Shown here: piece by piece, positions 12,325 through 21,887 of the stretch
Position numbering within the stretch: position 1 is the stretch's first letter
Layout of the letters: every line of letters begins with the position of its first letter
Origin: Hanleya hanleyi
Taxonomy: Eukaryota > Mollusca > Polyplacophora > Lepidopleurida > Hanleyidae
Direction: 5' to 3'
NCBI GenBank assembly: GCA_036873755.1
Contig: JAVTVY010037353.1
Location: forward strand, 1 to 64,000
DNA length: 64,000 nt
Position numbers and translations under genes: made by a program
Notes under the pieces: model-generated
Database searches by the model: none
Told to the model about the DNA's origin: nothing
Seen by the model: the letters and a program-made list of their open reading frames with translations, nothing else

Positions 12325-12442
12325 TACCACACTCAAGTTTTTTTCTTTCACTTATATAATGACAGCCAGTTTGGTTGGTGGACGTAGACGGAGTATCCGG
12401 AGAGAACCACCGCCCGTCGGCAAGCAACTGGCAAACTTTCAC
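12325..12442 (-). mobile_element. SINE fragment (same family as 43905-44117)
   Basis: On the minus strand this reads TGTGAAAGTTTGCCAGTTGC, then TTGCCGACGGGCGGTGGTTC, TCTCCGGATACTCCG, a CCACCAACCAAACTGGCTGT segment and AACTTGAGTGTG. It matches the body of the SINE at 44 kb but lacks the tRNA-like head, so it is a truncated copy. Confidence 0.75.
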
Positions 12443-12559
12443 ATATGCTCATGAGCCTGATTAGCTGTGTGATGGCTCATAAGAATAGAATATACATGTA
12501 TAAGCATGGCACTGACACACTGGCACTGACCATTAGAGGGGCGGCATGGTACATGAGAG

Positions 12560-13345
12560 CAGGGAGCAAAGGGTGGAAGCAGGGAGAAAGTAGAAGAGAC
12601 GAAACCGGTAACACATTGTATGGGAGAAAGGAAGCAGGTGCATGAAGACAGAGGGAAAGGCGGAACAAGGAATACATTGGGCGGGAGCAGGAGCAGGGAG
12701 AAATGCCGAACAGGGAACACATTAGGCGGGAACAGGAAGCAGGAGCATGCAGGGAGAAAAAAGGAGAGACGGAACCGGGAATACACTGGGCTGAAGCAGG
12801 AGCATTGGGTGGAATACATTGGGTGGGAGTAGGAAGTCGGAGCATGGATGAAGACGAAACTGGGAACACATTGGGCGGGAGCAGGAAGCAGGAGGGCCTC
12901 CGGGAAGAACAGTTTTGTAACGGACGGAGTCACCCTCATTGAATAAAGCTATATATATATAAAAAGGAGGAGAGACGGAACCGGTGTGATGGACAAGAAT
13001 GTCCTGGTGATTAGTGTCCCTTTCATATCCTTTTCTATTGCAACTAAGGACGGACACTTGTCCCCAATGTGGAGAAAAGTGTCTTACCTGGGTTAGAAGA
13101 TAGGAGCCGGATACGCGTAGCCACCGGACATTCTTAGCCGCCACACCGGGAACACATTGGGCAGGAAGCAGGAAGCAGGAGCAGGGAGAAAGAAAGAGAG
13201 AAGGAACCGGGAATACAGTGGGTCGGAGCAGGAAGCAGGAGCAGGGAGGAACAAGGAAAGACGGAGCAAGGAATACATTGGGCGGGAGCAGAAAGCAGAA
13301 GCAGCAGAAGGAAAGACAGCCGAGAGCAAAGTATGTGTTGGGGGG
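12560..13345 (+). repeat. Purine-rich minisatellite, 45-70 bp units
   Basis: Units contain GGGAACACATTGGGCGGGAG, CAGGAAGCAGGAGCAGGGAG and AGAGACGGAACC. They run from 12598-12892 and 13140-13345, with a non-repeat insertion at 12895-13140. Long open frames on both strands (for example about 234 codons on the minus strand) have repeat composition and no protein family resemblance. Confidence 0.8.
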
Positions 13346-13435
13346 AGGGAGGGAGCAATTGTCTCCAAATGTGGAGAAAAGTGTCCTACCTGGGTTAGAA
13401 GATAGGAGCTGGACACGCGTAGCCACCGGACATAA
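13055..13435 (+). repeat. Direct repeat pair bracketing the second minisatellite block
   Basis: 13060-13130 and 13367-13433 share AATGTGGAGAAAAGTGTC, ACCTGGGTTAGAAGATAGGA and CGCGTAGCCACCGGACAT. They lie on each side of the 13140-13345 units, so the 310-bp interval may be one higher-order unit. Confidence 0.7.
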
Positions 13436-13794
13436 CTATAACGAAGTTACAGATTAATTTATTCCTCTCCATTAATGAGGCTGGCGCCGACTGAGATCTG
13501 CCTACCTCTAAACATCAGAGAGCGAATAGATTGTTCGCTGGGATAGAAAGCCCCAGCTTGCGTCTTTGTATTAGCACATGCAGTGAGTGACATGGTAGAT
13601 AATAATATCTATGTGTCATAGATAATGTGTAAATTGTGGTCCGCCCCTTTTGGCAGACATATCTATTATCTCATGCATGTGTGACTATTTACAGAGATTA
13701 TTGAATGGTCATCATTTAAATGTTAATTCCGTCTCATTCGGTAAACGTTATATAGATCATCTTATTATCCCTACACAGGCAACGCTGTGAAGGA

Positions 13795-14185
13795 CTCACC
13801 TTTCCTGAGCTTCCATACCTGGGCCTTTTTGGTGAATCGAATGAGTTCTCGAGTCTTTGCGTCTGTTACACAGTCTAGTACATTTCATCCCCAGTGGTTT
13901 TGAATTAGCATGTCGGTATCTGAAGCCTGCGGTTTTCGCTTTGACACTCGATGTCGATTTCAGCCTAACTTCAAAGGTAGTCTGTCGGGCGATGAAATTC
14001 AAACCAGTCAAAACTTAAACCTCGCTGCGGATTGGTCTGATGATCTGCTTCAGCCCGTTTACTGATTGGTTCGGGTTAGCGGAACCCCTCCAGCTATTTA
14101 TATCCAGAACTGCTATCGGTAACTAACCAAGCCAGTGTATCTATCCTAACCTATGGATTGATACACTGGCTCGCGAGGATGGGGA
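13795..14185 (+). repeat. Third, diverged copy of the duplicated repeat, without the fold-back insertion
   Basis: Shares with 3.9-4.3 kb and 6.8-7.28 kb the words GAGTTCTCGAGTC, GCATGTCGGTATCT/GCATACCGGTATCT, CGATGTCGATTTCAGCC, ACTGATTGGTTCG, GGAACCCCT and CTATTTATATCCAGAACT. It ends in a hairpin of GCCAGTGTATC (14131-14141) with GATACACTGGC (14160-14170). CCAAT-like and TATTTATA words near its end look promoter-like, so an LTR-type origin is possible but unproven. Its uninterrupted CTTTGACACTCGATG gives the empty target site of the fold-back insertion. Confidence 0.75.
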
Positions 14186-14199
14186 CTTGAAGGAAACCA

Positions 14200-15200
14200 C
14201 CAATAGTCCAAATGCAACAATATATTTATAGCTATCCCTGTATACAATTAAAACAGCTTAATCTTGTCCCATCCGCTCTCAGTTTCCATGGCAGCAGACA
14301 AAAAGCGAAACCAGACCGAAATTAGTATGTATCTAGCTAAAACCAGGAGGAAACGGGAAACGAATCAGTTCGAATGCAAGATTTACATAAGGTTCCCGGC
14401 GAGTTTTAGCTTTATTCTCGTCCATTGAACATAGCTTTTGCCGATGTTACTCTATGTACCCGACAGTGTTGTCAACGAAACGAGTGTAAAAAACGTACCG
14501 GTATAGCAAATTACAATAGGTAATCTACAGAGCTACTTAACGTGTAAATAACAATATTAATGTTTGAAAACCTCGGTAAGAGGAGATATGATCTATTAGA
14601 CTTCAGGCGACAGGTTAAAAAAATATTGTTTATTATAAATATGATTTATTATTCATATTACGCGTGTGAATGTTCTGTATATAATGATATAAATGCAAGC
14701 GAGATTAGATACTTTATACGTTCATAAACGAGCTGGTGTCCAAACGTCTCTTACTCGCGTTGTTTTCCCGCTGATCCAGAATTACATTTTTGCCTCTCTT
14801 GGCCAAGGGACATATGAATATCAACTGGACCCATATTTGGCTGATCGTTTTTTTTGTTTGTTTGTTTTTTTTTTTTTTAGTCTCTATTTTCCATTTATAC
14901 CTCAATTGAATGTGAGCCCGAGAGTAGACAACTTCAACCCTTAACCTTCAATACACATAACCCAACAATAGATTTCTGATGACAATAATATGGCTGAAAG
15001 TCCGTCACATTGAATTAAATAGCCGGTTTCATATCGGTCAAACAAAGGAAATGGAAACATTTGTACTCCTATCGATTGATGCTCAATAGTTATAGCTGCA
15101 ATACATATACGAGTAGCTAATTTGTCTGACCTGGTTCACGACAGAACAACGTTTTAGTTCACCTCAAATTCCAAGCATTATTAAACTGCTCATGTCTGTT
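14200..15200. other. Intergenic stretch
   Basis: AT-rich sequence with a poly-T/(GTTT)n tract (14849-14878). No gene or RNA seen. Confidence 0.5.
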
Positions 15201-15202
15201 CT

Positions 15203-15420
15203 ATGGTGGCCCATAGACGACATGCTATATCTTTTTAGTTTTGAATTTCCTGTAGGTTTCATTTTTTTGTTTTATGATTTTTTGTTTGTTTTATGTTTAT
15301 TTCTTTAGTTTTCACTCGGGTAAACAAAAAAAACAACAACAACAAAGAAATGAAACCTAGAAGTAAACAAAATAAATTCAGAACTAAAAAAAAATATAGC
15401 ATGTCGTCTATGGGACACCG
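15203..15420. mobile_element. Fold-back (MITE-like) element just outside the DIRS
   Basis: CCATAGACGACATGCTATAT (15211-15230) is complementary to ATATAGCATGTCGTCTATGG (15394-15413). The arms continue inward through TTTTAGTTTTGAATTT and GTAGGTTTCATTT, so nearly the whole 210 bp folds on itself. No target duplication or TIR signature of a known superfamily could be assigned. Confidence 0.7.
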
Positions 15421-15597
15421 TACTGTTCTATTAATCAATGTTAGATGTCAATTATTCATAAAGCCCAGAAGCAGAACATCATTTCACAAAGGCATTGTAG
15501 CAACTACTAATGACACAATTGTCGCAATTTTCCTCGTTACTATAGAAACAATAAACATTTATAAACAATGTTACTATTTATAACCAAATCAAACCTG

Positions 15598-15749
15598 CTC
15601 CATTAGGAAGAACAATACAAACTGTTAAAAACGGAAGTTAAAACCAAAAGTTGTCTCCCCCTGGGGAGTTGTCTGCCCCTAGGGGAGCTCTCTCATCCCA
15701 GCGAGGTTACTATATAAGCTCTGCCCACGCCATTCATATCCTCTTTCTC
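15598..15749 (+). repeat. DIRS inverted terminal repeat (3' side of element)
   Basis: Complementary to 21736-21887 over 152 bp, with a T/G difference near the outer end (CTCCATTAGG versus CTCCGTTAGG). It contains nested palindromes CTCCCCCTGGGGAG and CCCCTAGGGG and a TATATAAG box (15711-15718). Confidence 0.92.
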
Positions 15750-15823
15750 ATTGTAATAATCCGAGACCTGTAGTGTGCAAGGCCGTGGAGTGAGGGGAAG
15801 GGAGGGAGTGACAATCAAAGCAA

Positions 15824-15912
15824 AGCAGGTTTGATTTGGTTATAAATAGTAACATTGCTTATAAATGTTTATTATTTATGACCCAAATCGTAAAACTGCT
15901 TTGCTTATGCCT
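15824..15912. repeat. DIRS internal complementary region
   Basis: 15824-15872 is the reverse complement of the left outer end (15550-15599; one visible mismatch). 15872-15912 is the reverse complement of the right outer end (21891-21931; one visible mismatch). The two halves meet at TTATTATTTATG, sharing about 2 nt. This head-to-tail joint is the diagnostic DIRS feature used to convert a linear transcript to a circle. Confidence 0.9.
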
Positions 15913-16770
15913 CACTACCAACATATGGAGGTGGGCACCTCGGCCTTGTTGTAGCTCCAATAGCAGGCGGAGTAACCGCTGAGATGACACAGACATGGGC
16001 ATAGACATGACACATTAATACTCAACAAGAGGAACCCTGGTCGGTGACGCAGTGGGTAATCATGGAGTCGATATAGTAGTTACTTATCTTGAGTGTCTCC
16101 ATCCATGTAGCTGTGATCGTGGATGTGGTACACAATTTTACCAATGCGAAGGAACTCCGGCCTGGTGGCGCTGTGAGTATTCGAATGGTAAGCAATGTAT
16201 GAACAGGGAAGAGGCGATCTACCTGCTACCGCAGCATTACACGGTGTCCATCTTACACCACCCTCAGTCCACAAGCCGTCTTATGTCAACTCTCTGTACT
16301 TTAGTCCTTGAAGCTTGATCAGGTCTTGTAAGATGAGTTGGGAGTTGACAGCGGTTGCCCTGAGCCTACTCTCCGTCTTACGTCAACTTTCTGCACTTTA
16401 ATCCCTGTTGCTGACACTGGTAACCTGAAACAAACATAGTACTCACAAAAGTGTCAGTTCTTTGTACGTTGAACTTGTGAGTTGACCGCAGGTGACTCAG
16501 CTGAGATGATCTAGAAGAAGGTCATAGCTTCAACCTGAAATGACACAAGCAAATCTGCAGTAAAGGCAAAGATTAAAACTCACCATTGTGTCAAGCCTAG
16601 ATTGATGACTTGTGAGGTGGCGGCTGGCGATCTGACCCATTACTTCTTTCTTAGGTGATCATGTAGTATGTGGACATATGATATGACTGAGAGATGAGAT
16701 GAGATGATACAGCAAGCTGGCTGACTTGCTGTGCTGATGATAAATGCCCCCCCCCCCTCTTTTTTGAAAG
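15913..16770 (-). other. Non-coding 3' region of the DIRS
   Basis: Between the recombinase stop and the internal complementary region. It has no convincing frame. It holds a short direct repeat (16276-16307 and 16374-16406, both with CCGTCTTA.GTCAACT) and a GATGAGATGAGATGA tract near 16694. Confidence 0.6.
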
Positions 16771-18240
16771 TTACTTGATCACGTGCTGGGCAGCCACCAG
16801 CGGCCCAAGCGTGGTCATTCTATCTGATTGCACCGACATATCCCTCAGATAGAAATTAGTGAAGGTAGAATTTGCCGTCCATGCACAGGACTGGACAATG
16901 TCATGAAGGGACAAGTTCTTCCATAAAGGCCATGACGTAGTGATGGCACGAATTTCATGAGAAGAAGCAGTAGACAACAGTGGGGGAGCGTCAATGGCAA
17001 GTTGATATGACCACTTAATGGTCTTCTTCAACCAAGAAGCAATGGTATTCTTGGTAATGTCACGCACAGCAGACGGTCGAAGAGACAGGAATAATAGACG
17101 ACGAGAGCCCCGACCGGGATCGGTACGAGTGAGATAGTGGCGTATAGCTCGAACAGGGCATAACAGAAGGTCGTCTTCAAGATCATGAACAAAGTCTGAT
17201 AACGCAGGGATGGAGTACAAACGTTGAGCACACGGACCTAAGCGAACAGACTCATTTTTGGCGATGAACTCAGGAACGGGTCGAAAGGAAATGCGAGACC
17301 AATCCGCCGTCCAGGTCATAGAAGATCTCTCAAGAGCATGAAGTTCAGACACTCTAGACGCCAAAGCAAAGGCCGCCAGAAAAACAGCCATGTAGGAAAC
17401 AGCTTTGAGAGAAGCGGACTGTAAGGGTTCAAAGGGCGGACGAATCAGAGCACACAGAACCACACCGATATCCCATTTCGGTAACAGCTGGCGAGTACGG
17501 AGAGACTGTAACGCGAAGGCCCGAATGAGCGCAGAGATATTGTCGTTTAGGCTAATGTCGCTGCCGGAGGTAAGACGTAACACCCTAGCCAAAGCAGATC
17601 GATACCCTTCAATGGTGCTGATTTGAAATTTCTTATCACGGTGAAGGTGAAGGAGGAAGTCAGCTACGAGGGAAATAGAGGCAGAGTTGGGATCGGCATC
17701 ACGTTCTCGGCACCAGGAGGCGAAATAGGCCCATTTCGCCTGATAGAGCTGCGATGTGGAAGATCGATTGGCTGAAACCATCGTCCGTGCAACCTCTGCT
17801 GAAAATCCTTGGACTGAGAGTGCATTCTGGATAGTCTGCAGACGTGTAGGTTGAGCCACCGTGGGTTGTGATGAAGAATCCCGTGCGGTTGACGTAACAG
17901 GCTGGGCTAAACTGGAAGACAACGCGGCGGAGCAGTGAGAAGTGGAACCAGAACCGGAAACCACTGACGACGAGGCCACCACGGAACCACGAGCAGAATG
18001 ACGCAGTCGTGTTGAGAAATCTTTTGAAGAACTTCCTGAATCAGGGCCATAGGTGGGTAGGCATAAGCCAGGAAGTTGTCCCAGTTGATTGAAAGAGCGT
18101 CGATGGCGAAGGCTTGAGGGTCCAGAATCGGACTGACGAAGAGGGCCAGCTGCGCATTGTTCCTTGTCGCAAACAGGTCGATCAAGGGAGACTCCCAGAC
18201 GCTGCAGATCTGACGAAAAACCTCTGGATGAAGTTGCCAT
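16771..18240 (-). CDS. DIRS tyrosine recombinase (integrase)
   Basis: Catalyses integration of the circular DNA copy by tyrosine-mediated strand exchange. The N-terminal core-binding-like part reads AKWAYFASWC and VADFLLHLHRDKKFQISTI. The catalytic part shows the first Arg in ASRVSELHAL (about 17353), the HxxR motif in HEIRAITTS (about 16950-16965), a Trp in SCAWTANSTF, and the nucleophile Tyr in FTNFYLRD (about 16851). All signature residues are therefore present. The minus-strand frame is open from 18900, but 18900-18240 is coded by RNase H in another frame. The first internal ATG that gives a plausible protein is at 18240 (489 codons). The frame overlaps the RT/RNase H frame by about 330 bp, a usual DIRS arrangement. 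The true start may be elsewhere. No disabling break is visible within the catalytic region. Confidence 0.88.
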   Translation of the reverse strand: MATSSRGFSSDLQRLGVSLDRPVCDKEQCAAGPLRQSDSGPSSLRHRRSFNQLGQLPGLCLPTYGPDSGSSSKDFSTRLRHSARGSVVASSSVVSGSGSTSHCSAALSSSLAQPVTSTARDSSSQPTVAQPTRLQTIQNALSVQGFSAEVARTMVSANRSSTSQLYQAKWAYFASWCRERDADPNSASISLVADFLLHLHRDKKFQISTIEGYRSALARVLRLTSGSDISLNDNISALIRAFALQSLRTRQLLPKWDIGVVLCALIRPPFEPLQSASLKAVSYMAVFLAAFALASRVSELHALERSSMTWTADWSRISFRPVPEFIAKNESVRLGPCAQRLYSIPALSDFVHDLEDDLLLCPVRAIRHYLTRTDPGRGSRRLLFLSLRPSAVRDITKNTIASWLKKTIKWSYQLAIDAPPLLSTASSHEIRAITTSWPLWKNLSLHDIVQSCAWTANSTFTNFYLRDMSVQSDRMTTLGPLVAAQHVIK

Positions 18241-18905
18241 TCGGTCTGAAGAACGGTGTCGGGACGAGACAGGCGGTCCGCTAAGACATTGAGCCGACCT
18301 GGAACATGGCGAGCATTGAGATGACAGTGATGAATGAGAGCCCAGTCGTAAAGATCCCACACCAGACGAAACGTTGAGAGCGATCGGGTGGTACCCATCT
18401 TGTTGATGTGGGCAATGACCGTAGAGTTGTCCGTCGCGATGAGAAGGGACGAATTCATGAGACGCCGACTCCAATGTTGAACTGCTAGGATGACTTCCTT
18501 CATCTCCAGAAGGTTGATGTGAAGTCTGGCATCCAAAGTCGACCATCTGCCGGACACCTCCAGGCCGTCCAGATGGGCTCCCCAGCCGGTCTCGGAAGCA
18601 TCGGTGTAAAGATGGTGAACTGGGGCCGGAAATCGGAATGGAACTCCCCGCATGACGTTGTGGCGGGACTGCCACCAAATCAGATGTGGATGTAGAGACG
18701 TCAATACCGGAACCGCAGGATTGAGGGAAGACGTCTGTAGATAAGGAGACAGATGGTACTGCAGCGGCCGAACCTGGAGACGACCGTAATGAGTAAGGTC
18801 CTGCGTGGAAGTAAGTAAACCCAGCAGACTTTGCCACTGCTGACGTGTCTGAGACGTTGATGACAAAAACTTTAGTATCAACAGCTGAATTTTGGTCCAA
18901 CGGTC
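17907..18905 (-). CDS. DIRS RNase H and methyltransferase-like domain (3' part of pol)
   Basis: Continues the RT after a frame change. RNase H motifs follow in order: HHLYTDASETGWGAH (about 18600, first Asp), HINLLEMKEVILAVQ (Glu), LIATDNSTVIAHINKMG (Asp) and LNVLADRLSR (final Asp). After RNase H comes the conserved DIRS tail with PLIDLFATRNN, SINWDNFLAYAYPP and a VVPWWPRRQWFP segment. In DIRS elements this region is described as a Dam-like adenine methyltransferase domain. The frame is open upstream to 19532, but that upstream part is out of frame with RT. The 3' end overlaps the recombinase frame. Intact within itself, yet dependent on the frame shift near 18905 to be joined to RT. Confidence 0.85.
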   Translation of the reverse strand, partial: DRWTKIQLLILKFLSSTSQTRQQWQSLLGLLTSTQDLTHYGRLQVRPLQYHLSPYLQTSSLNPAVPVLTSLHPHLIWWQSRHNVMRGVPFRFPAPVHHLYTDASETGWGAHLDGLEVSGRWSTLDARLHINLLEMKEVILAVQHWSRRLMNSSLLIATDNSTVIAHINKMGTTRSLSTFRLVWDLYDWALIHHCHLNARHVPGRLNVLADRLSRPDTVLQTEWQLHPEVFRQICSVWESPLIDLFATRNNAQLALFVSPILDPQAFAIDALSINWDNFLAYAYPPMALIQEVLQKISQHDCVILLVVPWWPRRQWFPVLVPLLTAPPRCLPV

Positions 18906-19423
18906 CTCTCTGTAGGGCGTACCAGTTGTAGACGAGTATCGAACACCGCCCCGATGTAACGGCGAATTTGCGCCGGAACCAACTCCGACTTCAAAGGATG
19001 AGGAATGAAGCCGAGATGACGTAGAACGAGCAGAGTGAAACGGACCTGCGCGTTGAGAAGGGACTTGTCTGCAGCCCACAAGAGGATGTCGTCGATATAT
19101 ACCTCGATGAGAATGCCCCGAAGATGTAGAAACGCCATGACTGGTGAAGTGATACGGGTGAATAGCCAGGGGGCGATGTTGACTCCGAACGGAAGGACTT
19201 GCCACTCGAACCGACGATCGTTGATAGTGAAACGCAGGAAACGCCGATGACGAGGATGAATAGGAATATGGAGATAAGCGTCCTGAAGATCGACTGAGGC
19301 CAACCAATCCCGGTGATGTACGCGGGCCCGAATCGATGATACTGACGTCATCTTGACTGAAAGGACGGAAGGCGGGTAGTTGAAAATCTTCAGCCTGATT
19401 GGAAACGGAAATCGGATAGTCAT
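18878..19423 (-). CDS. DIRS reverse transcriptase (5' part of pol), N-terminally short
   Basis: Motifs: WLASVDLQDAYLHIPIHP (aspartate of motif A), LRFTINDRRFEWQVLPFG, and VYIDDILLWA (about 19090-19105, YIDD active site), then HPLKSELVP and a YIGAVFDT thumb-side motif. The ATG at 19423-19421 overlaps the gag stop as ATGA (19420-19423), a layout that could allow reinitiation. Compared with other DIRS polymerases, the region before motif A is only about 35 residues: the usual YRL..., FLVPKK and RPILDLR-type segments are missing, which suggests an internal deletion. The frame ends at 18878 shortly after LQLVRPTE; the matching continuation is in another frame, consistent with a 2-nt expansion in the AG-rich run near 18905. 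Confidence 0.85.
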   Translation of the reverse strand: MTIRFPFPIRLKIFNYPPSVLSVKMTSVSSIRARVHHRDWLASVDLQDAYLHIPIHPRHRRFLRFTINDRRFEWQVLPFGVNIAPWLFTRITSPVMAFLHLRGILIEVYIDDILLWAADKSLLNAQVRFTLLVLRHLGFIPHPLKSELVPAQIRRYIGAVFDTRLQLVRPTERTVGPKFSC

Positions 19424-20760
19424 TTGTTGGAGTATCCACCACGTCTGGAAGACCTCCCACGGGCGGAACGGCGACCACGGCCTTGTGGAGGTTTGTCGAA
19501 GCCACGAAAACTACCCCGAGGAACCACATCATGTTGGGTGGGATTGGAAGTACGACCCCGTTTAGGTCTCCGATGCACGGAAAAGGCAGGACGTCGAGTC
19601 ACAGCAGAAATCAAACGAGACGTCCGTTCCTCACGAACAGCAGGCATGACGGACTCGATAGCATTGTTGAAAAACCAACTTAGAGGATAATGGCTGACGT
19701 AGCAATTGATCCTTAACAAAGTATGGAACGTCAGGTTGACCACCTTAAGTAACGCATTACGCTGAGCTTGAAGAAGCGAAACATAAGAAAAAGAACCGGC
19801 CTCAATGACATGACGGTTAGCTTTAATGAGAGTGTCAACGAAAGCACGCAAATAGGCCAGGCGACCAGGGGACAAAGAAGCCGACCCATCGTCCAGGCGT
19901 AACGCAGGATCCAAGGCAATCCGAGAAGTAGCCAACAGAAACCAATCCGCGACAGATGTAACACGTTGCATAACTAGCAACATCTCCAGAACACTATCCA
20001 CCACTTTGGGAGGAACCGCAAGAGGAGCTGATTTAACTGCCTTCGAAATCTGACTCAAATCCCGATCACGTTTGGGCGGTTTATCGGGCAAGACGTTATC
20101 ATGAATCTCATATTTAAATGGAAAATGGGGCTTCTTAAACTTGTTGTCGTCCTCCAATTGACGATCAAAATCCTCTAAATTAGACTCCCAAGCTGGTAAC
20201 GGAGCGCATGAGATAGGTGCTTTAAGCGACGTAGACGCGAACGCGGCAGAAGCCGCCGTCGGACATCTAACTCGAGAAGAAGAGACAACATTCGAAGAAA
20301 CAGGCATATCCGGAACAAGCGCCAACAGCGGCTTCATTTTATCCGGAAAAGGCATCATAGACGAATCCTCCGAACTTTCCGCTGAAGAAGAGGAATCATG
20401 ATCATCAGACGAAATCGTCGAAACCGGTGTGGGTGAACGAGTGATGTGACGTCGACGAGAGGTTGATAAACCGTGATCAACCGATTGATCAAGAAATGGA
20501 GTCTGCGACTGACGAACTTGGCGACCTTGATGGGAAGGTGAGACAGAACGACGTGGCAAACGGCGTGGAGGCGTACGGGAACGTCGAACAGGAGTACGAG
20601 AACGGCGTACCGGAGAACGGGAAGGCCGTAAAATAGTACTAGGACGAACCGGTGTACGAGATCTAAGAACAGGAGAACGAGACCGCCGAACAGGTGAATG
20701 AGAACGACGTACGGACGAATACAAACGACGAGGCGGCCTAACAGAAACGTCGCGGAGGAA
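19420..20760 (-). CDS. DIRS gag-like protein, C-terminal part
   Basis: Contains an RS/PR-rich segment with many RRSRSPV and RRSRTPV repeats, then an acidic/serine block (DDHDSSSSAESSEDS), then the conserved helical DIRS gag core (NVLPDKPPKRDRDLSQ, ADWFLLATSRIALDPA, SFSYVSLLQAQRNALL). It ends in an RG-rich tail (GRGRRSARGRSSRRGG) suited to RNA binding. The stop overlaps the RT ATG. The frame is open to 20895, but residues before about 20750 look out of frame; the sense continuation lies in the frame that ends at 20738. The RS-rich mimicry of splicing factors is a notable property; role inferred as nucleocapsid-like. Confidence 0.8.
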   Translation of the reverse strand, partial: FLRDVSVRPPRRLYSSVRRSHSPVRRSRSPVLRSRTPVRPSTILRPSRSPVRRSRTPVRRSRTPPRRLPRRSVSPSHQGRQVRQSQTPFLDQSVDHGLSTSRRRHITRSPTPVSTISSDDHDSSSSAESSEDSSMMPFPDKMKPLLALVPDMPVSSNVVSSSRVRCPTAASAAFASTSLKAPISCAPLPAWESNLEDFDRQLEDDNKFKKPHFPFKYEIHDNVLPDKPPKRDRDLSQISKAVKSAPLAVPPKVVDSVLEMLLVMQRVTSVADWFLLATSRIALDPALRLDDGSASLSPGRLAYLRAFVDTLIKANRHVIEAGSFSYVSLLQAQRNALLKVVNLTFHTLLRINCYVSHYPLSWFFNNAIESVMPAVREERTSRLISAVTRRPAFSVHRRPKRGRTSNPTQHDVVPRGSFRGFDKPPQGRGRRSARGRSSRRGGYSNK

Positions 20761-21649
20761 CAAAACTCCGTACAGGCGAACGGGAACGTGAACGGCGTTG
20801 CGATGTACATGAGCGTCGTTTAGAAGCACGGGAACGACGATGTGACGGATCAACATACGTAGCAACCGGAGATCGCAAGTCCGCAATTTGAACATTCAAA
20901 GTCGGGTCCGAACGACCCTCCATAGAACGAGAGACAGTTTTAGATAAACCAGCAGAAGATTTAAACCGTAAAGGTGAAGTTGCCACACGACGATGTTTAT
21001 TTCCTTTGGAAGAAACGGCATGCGAAAAACCGATTGACAAAGGCGAAGGCGAGATGACATGCGGCGAAGTCGCATTCTTTTGTCCGATGGAGACAATGGA
21101 CCGCTCCGGTAAAACCGACCTGGATCTAGAGGCCTTTGTTGGGTTGAACAATGAAACCGGTTTGACAGGGAGTCCAGACAACGCAATACCGGTCGTGGTC
21201 AGACTGTCTAGAAGCTGATTATTATCTTCCTGTACCACGGTCCCACTCGGTGGAATATTTACAGACGCCGATGATACCGGACTTTGAAACCTACGTGACA
21301 AATCTAAACCTACACCCCCGAGATCCTCGTTGGATTTCATGTCATTCACAAGCGCAATTTCCAAAAGCCGTCTATCGACCTCCGATAGAGTAGGATCCTC
21401 AGAGGCACGCAAAAAATAAGCACGTCGGGCCTGGCCATATTTCTTCCAGGTTGACGAATCCCACAACAAACACTCCGCACACGTGGCTTGCCGATAGCAC
21501 AAAACCTTACAAGCAAAACAAACCGTGTGGGCGTCCAAACGGGACCAAACTTGCCCACACGCACGACAAGAATTAGAAATCGGAACAGAAACCTCAGAGG
21601 CATAATTAATGCAAGAAGATTTTCCGAAAAAGAAACACAAGTCAAGCAA
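20738..21649 (-). CDS. DIRS gag-like protein, N-terminal part with Cys/His cluster
   Basis: Shows a compact zinc-binding-like cluster near its start: CRACGQ...DAHTVCFACK then CYRQATCAEC, as in other DIRS gag proteins. A KKYGQARRAYFLRAS segment and an RS-rich run (SQRRSRSRSPVRS) follow before a stop at 20738. The RS-rich character continues in the other frame (19420-20895), so a 1-nt shift near 20750 probably splits one ancestral gag; programmed shifting cannot be excluded. No in-frame ATG precedes the cysteine cluster. The frame opens at a TTG at 21649, and an ATG at 21610 is in another frame, so the start is uncertain or also damaged. Confidence 0.75.
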   Translation of the reverse strand: MLDLCFFFGKSSCINYASEVSVPISNSCRACGQVWSRLDAHTVCFACKVLCYRQATCAECLLWDSSTWKKYGQARRAYFLRASEDPTLSEVDRRLLEIALVNDMKSNEDLGGVGLDLSRRFQSPVSSASVNIPPSGTVVQEDNNQLLDSLTTTGIALSGLPVKPVSLFNPTKASRSRSVLPERSIVSIGQKNATSPHVISPSPLSIGFSHAVSSKGNKHRRVATSPLRFKSSAGLSKTVSRSMEGRSDPTLNVQIADLRSPVATYVDPSHRRSRASKRRSCTSQRRSRSRSPVRSFVPPRRFC

Positions 21650-21735
21650 AAAGGATATAACCGTCGGTTACAACAACAACAACACAGCTGTATTGCTTTA
21701 ACACTTCCTTGATGTGCACTACTCGAGTACAAACA

Positions 21736-21887
21736 GAGAAAGAGGATATGAATGGCGTGGGCAGAGCTTATATAGTAACCTCGCTGGGATGAGAGAGCTC
21801 CCCTAGGGGCAGACAACTCCCCAGGGGGAGACAACTTTTGGTTTTAACTTCCGTTTTTAACAGTTTGTATTGTTCTTCCTAACGGAG
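21736..21887 (-). repeat. DIRS inverted terminal repeat (5' side of element)
   Basis: Mate of 15598-15749. On the minus strand it carries the element promoter region, including the TATA-like TATATAAG at 21768-21775, about 120 bp upstream of gag. Confidence 0.92.
21768..21775 (-). promoter_or_regulatory. TATA-like box of the DIRS
   Basis: TATATAAG on the minus strand in the 5' ITR, upstream of gag and conserved in both ITR copies. It would start transcription within the ITR. No initiator motif was verified. Confidence 0.5.

Noticed and set aside
12439..13426. Proline/cysteine-rich minus-strand proteins (up to 234 codons)
   Set aside because: Generated by the purine-rich minisatellite; no start context or family.
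16052..16318. Cysteine-rich 88-codon frame
   Set aside because: Lies in the DIRS 3' non-coding region, with no conserved pattern and no known DIRS counterpart.
18241..18900. N-terminal 220 codons of the recombinase frame
   Set aside because: Serine-rich shadow of the RNase H coding strand; no domain and a plausible ATG lies at 18240.
20355..21834. Other minus-strand frames over gag (151 and 162 codons)
   Set aside because: Alternative frames of the RS-rich gag region with no motif support.
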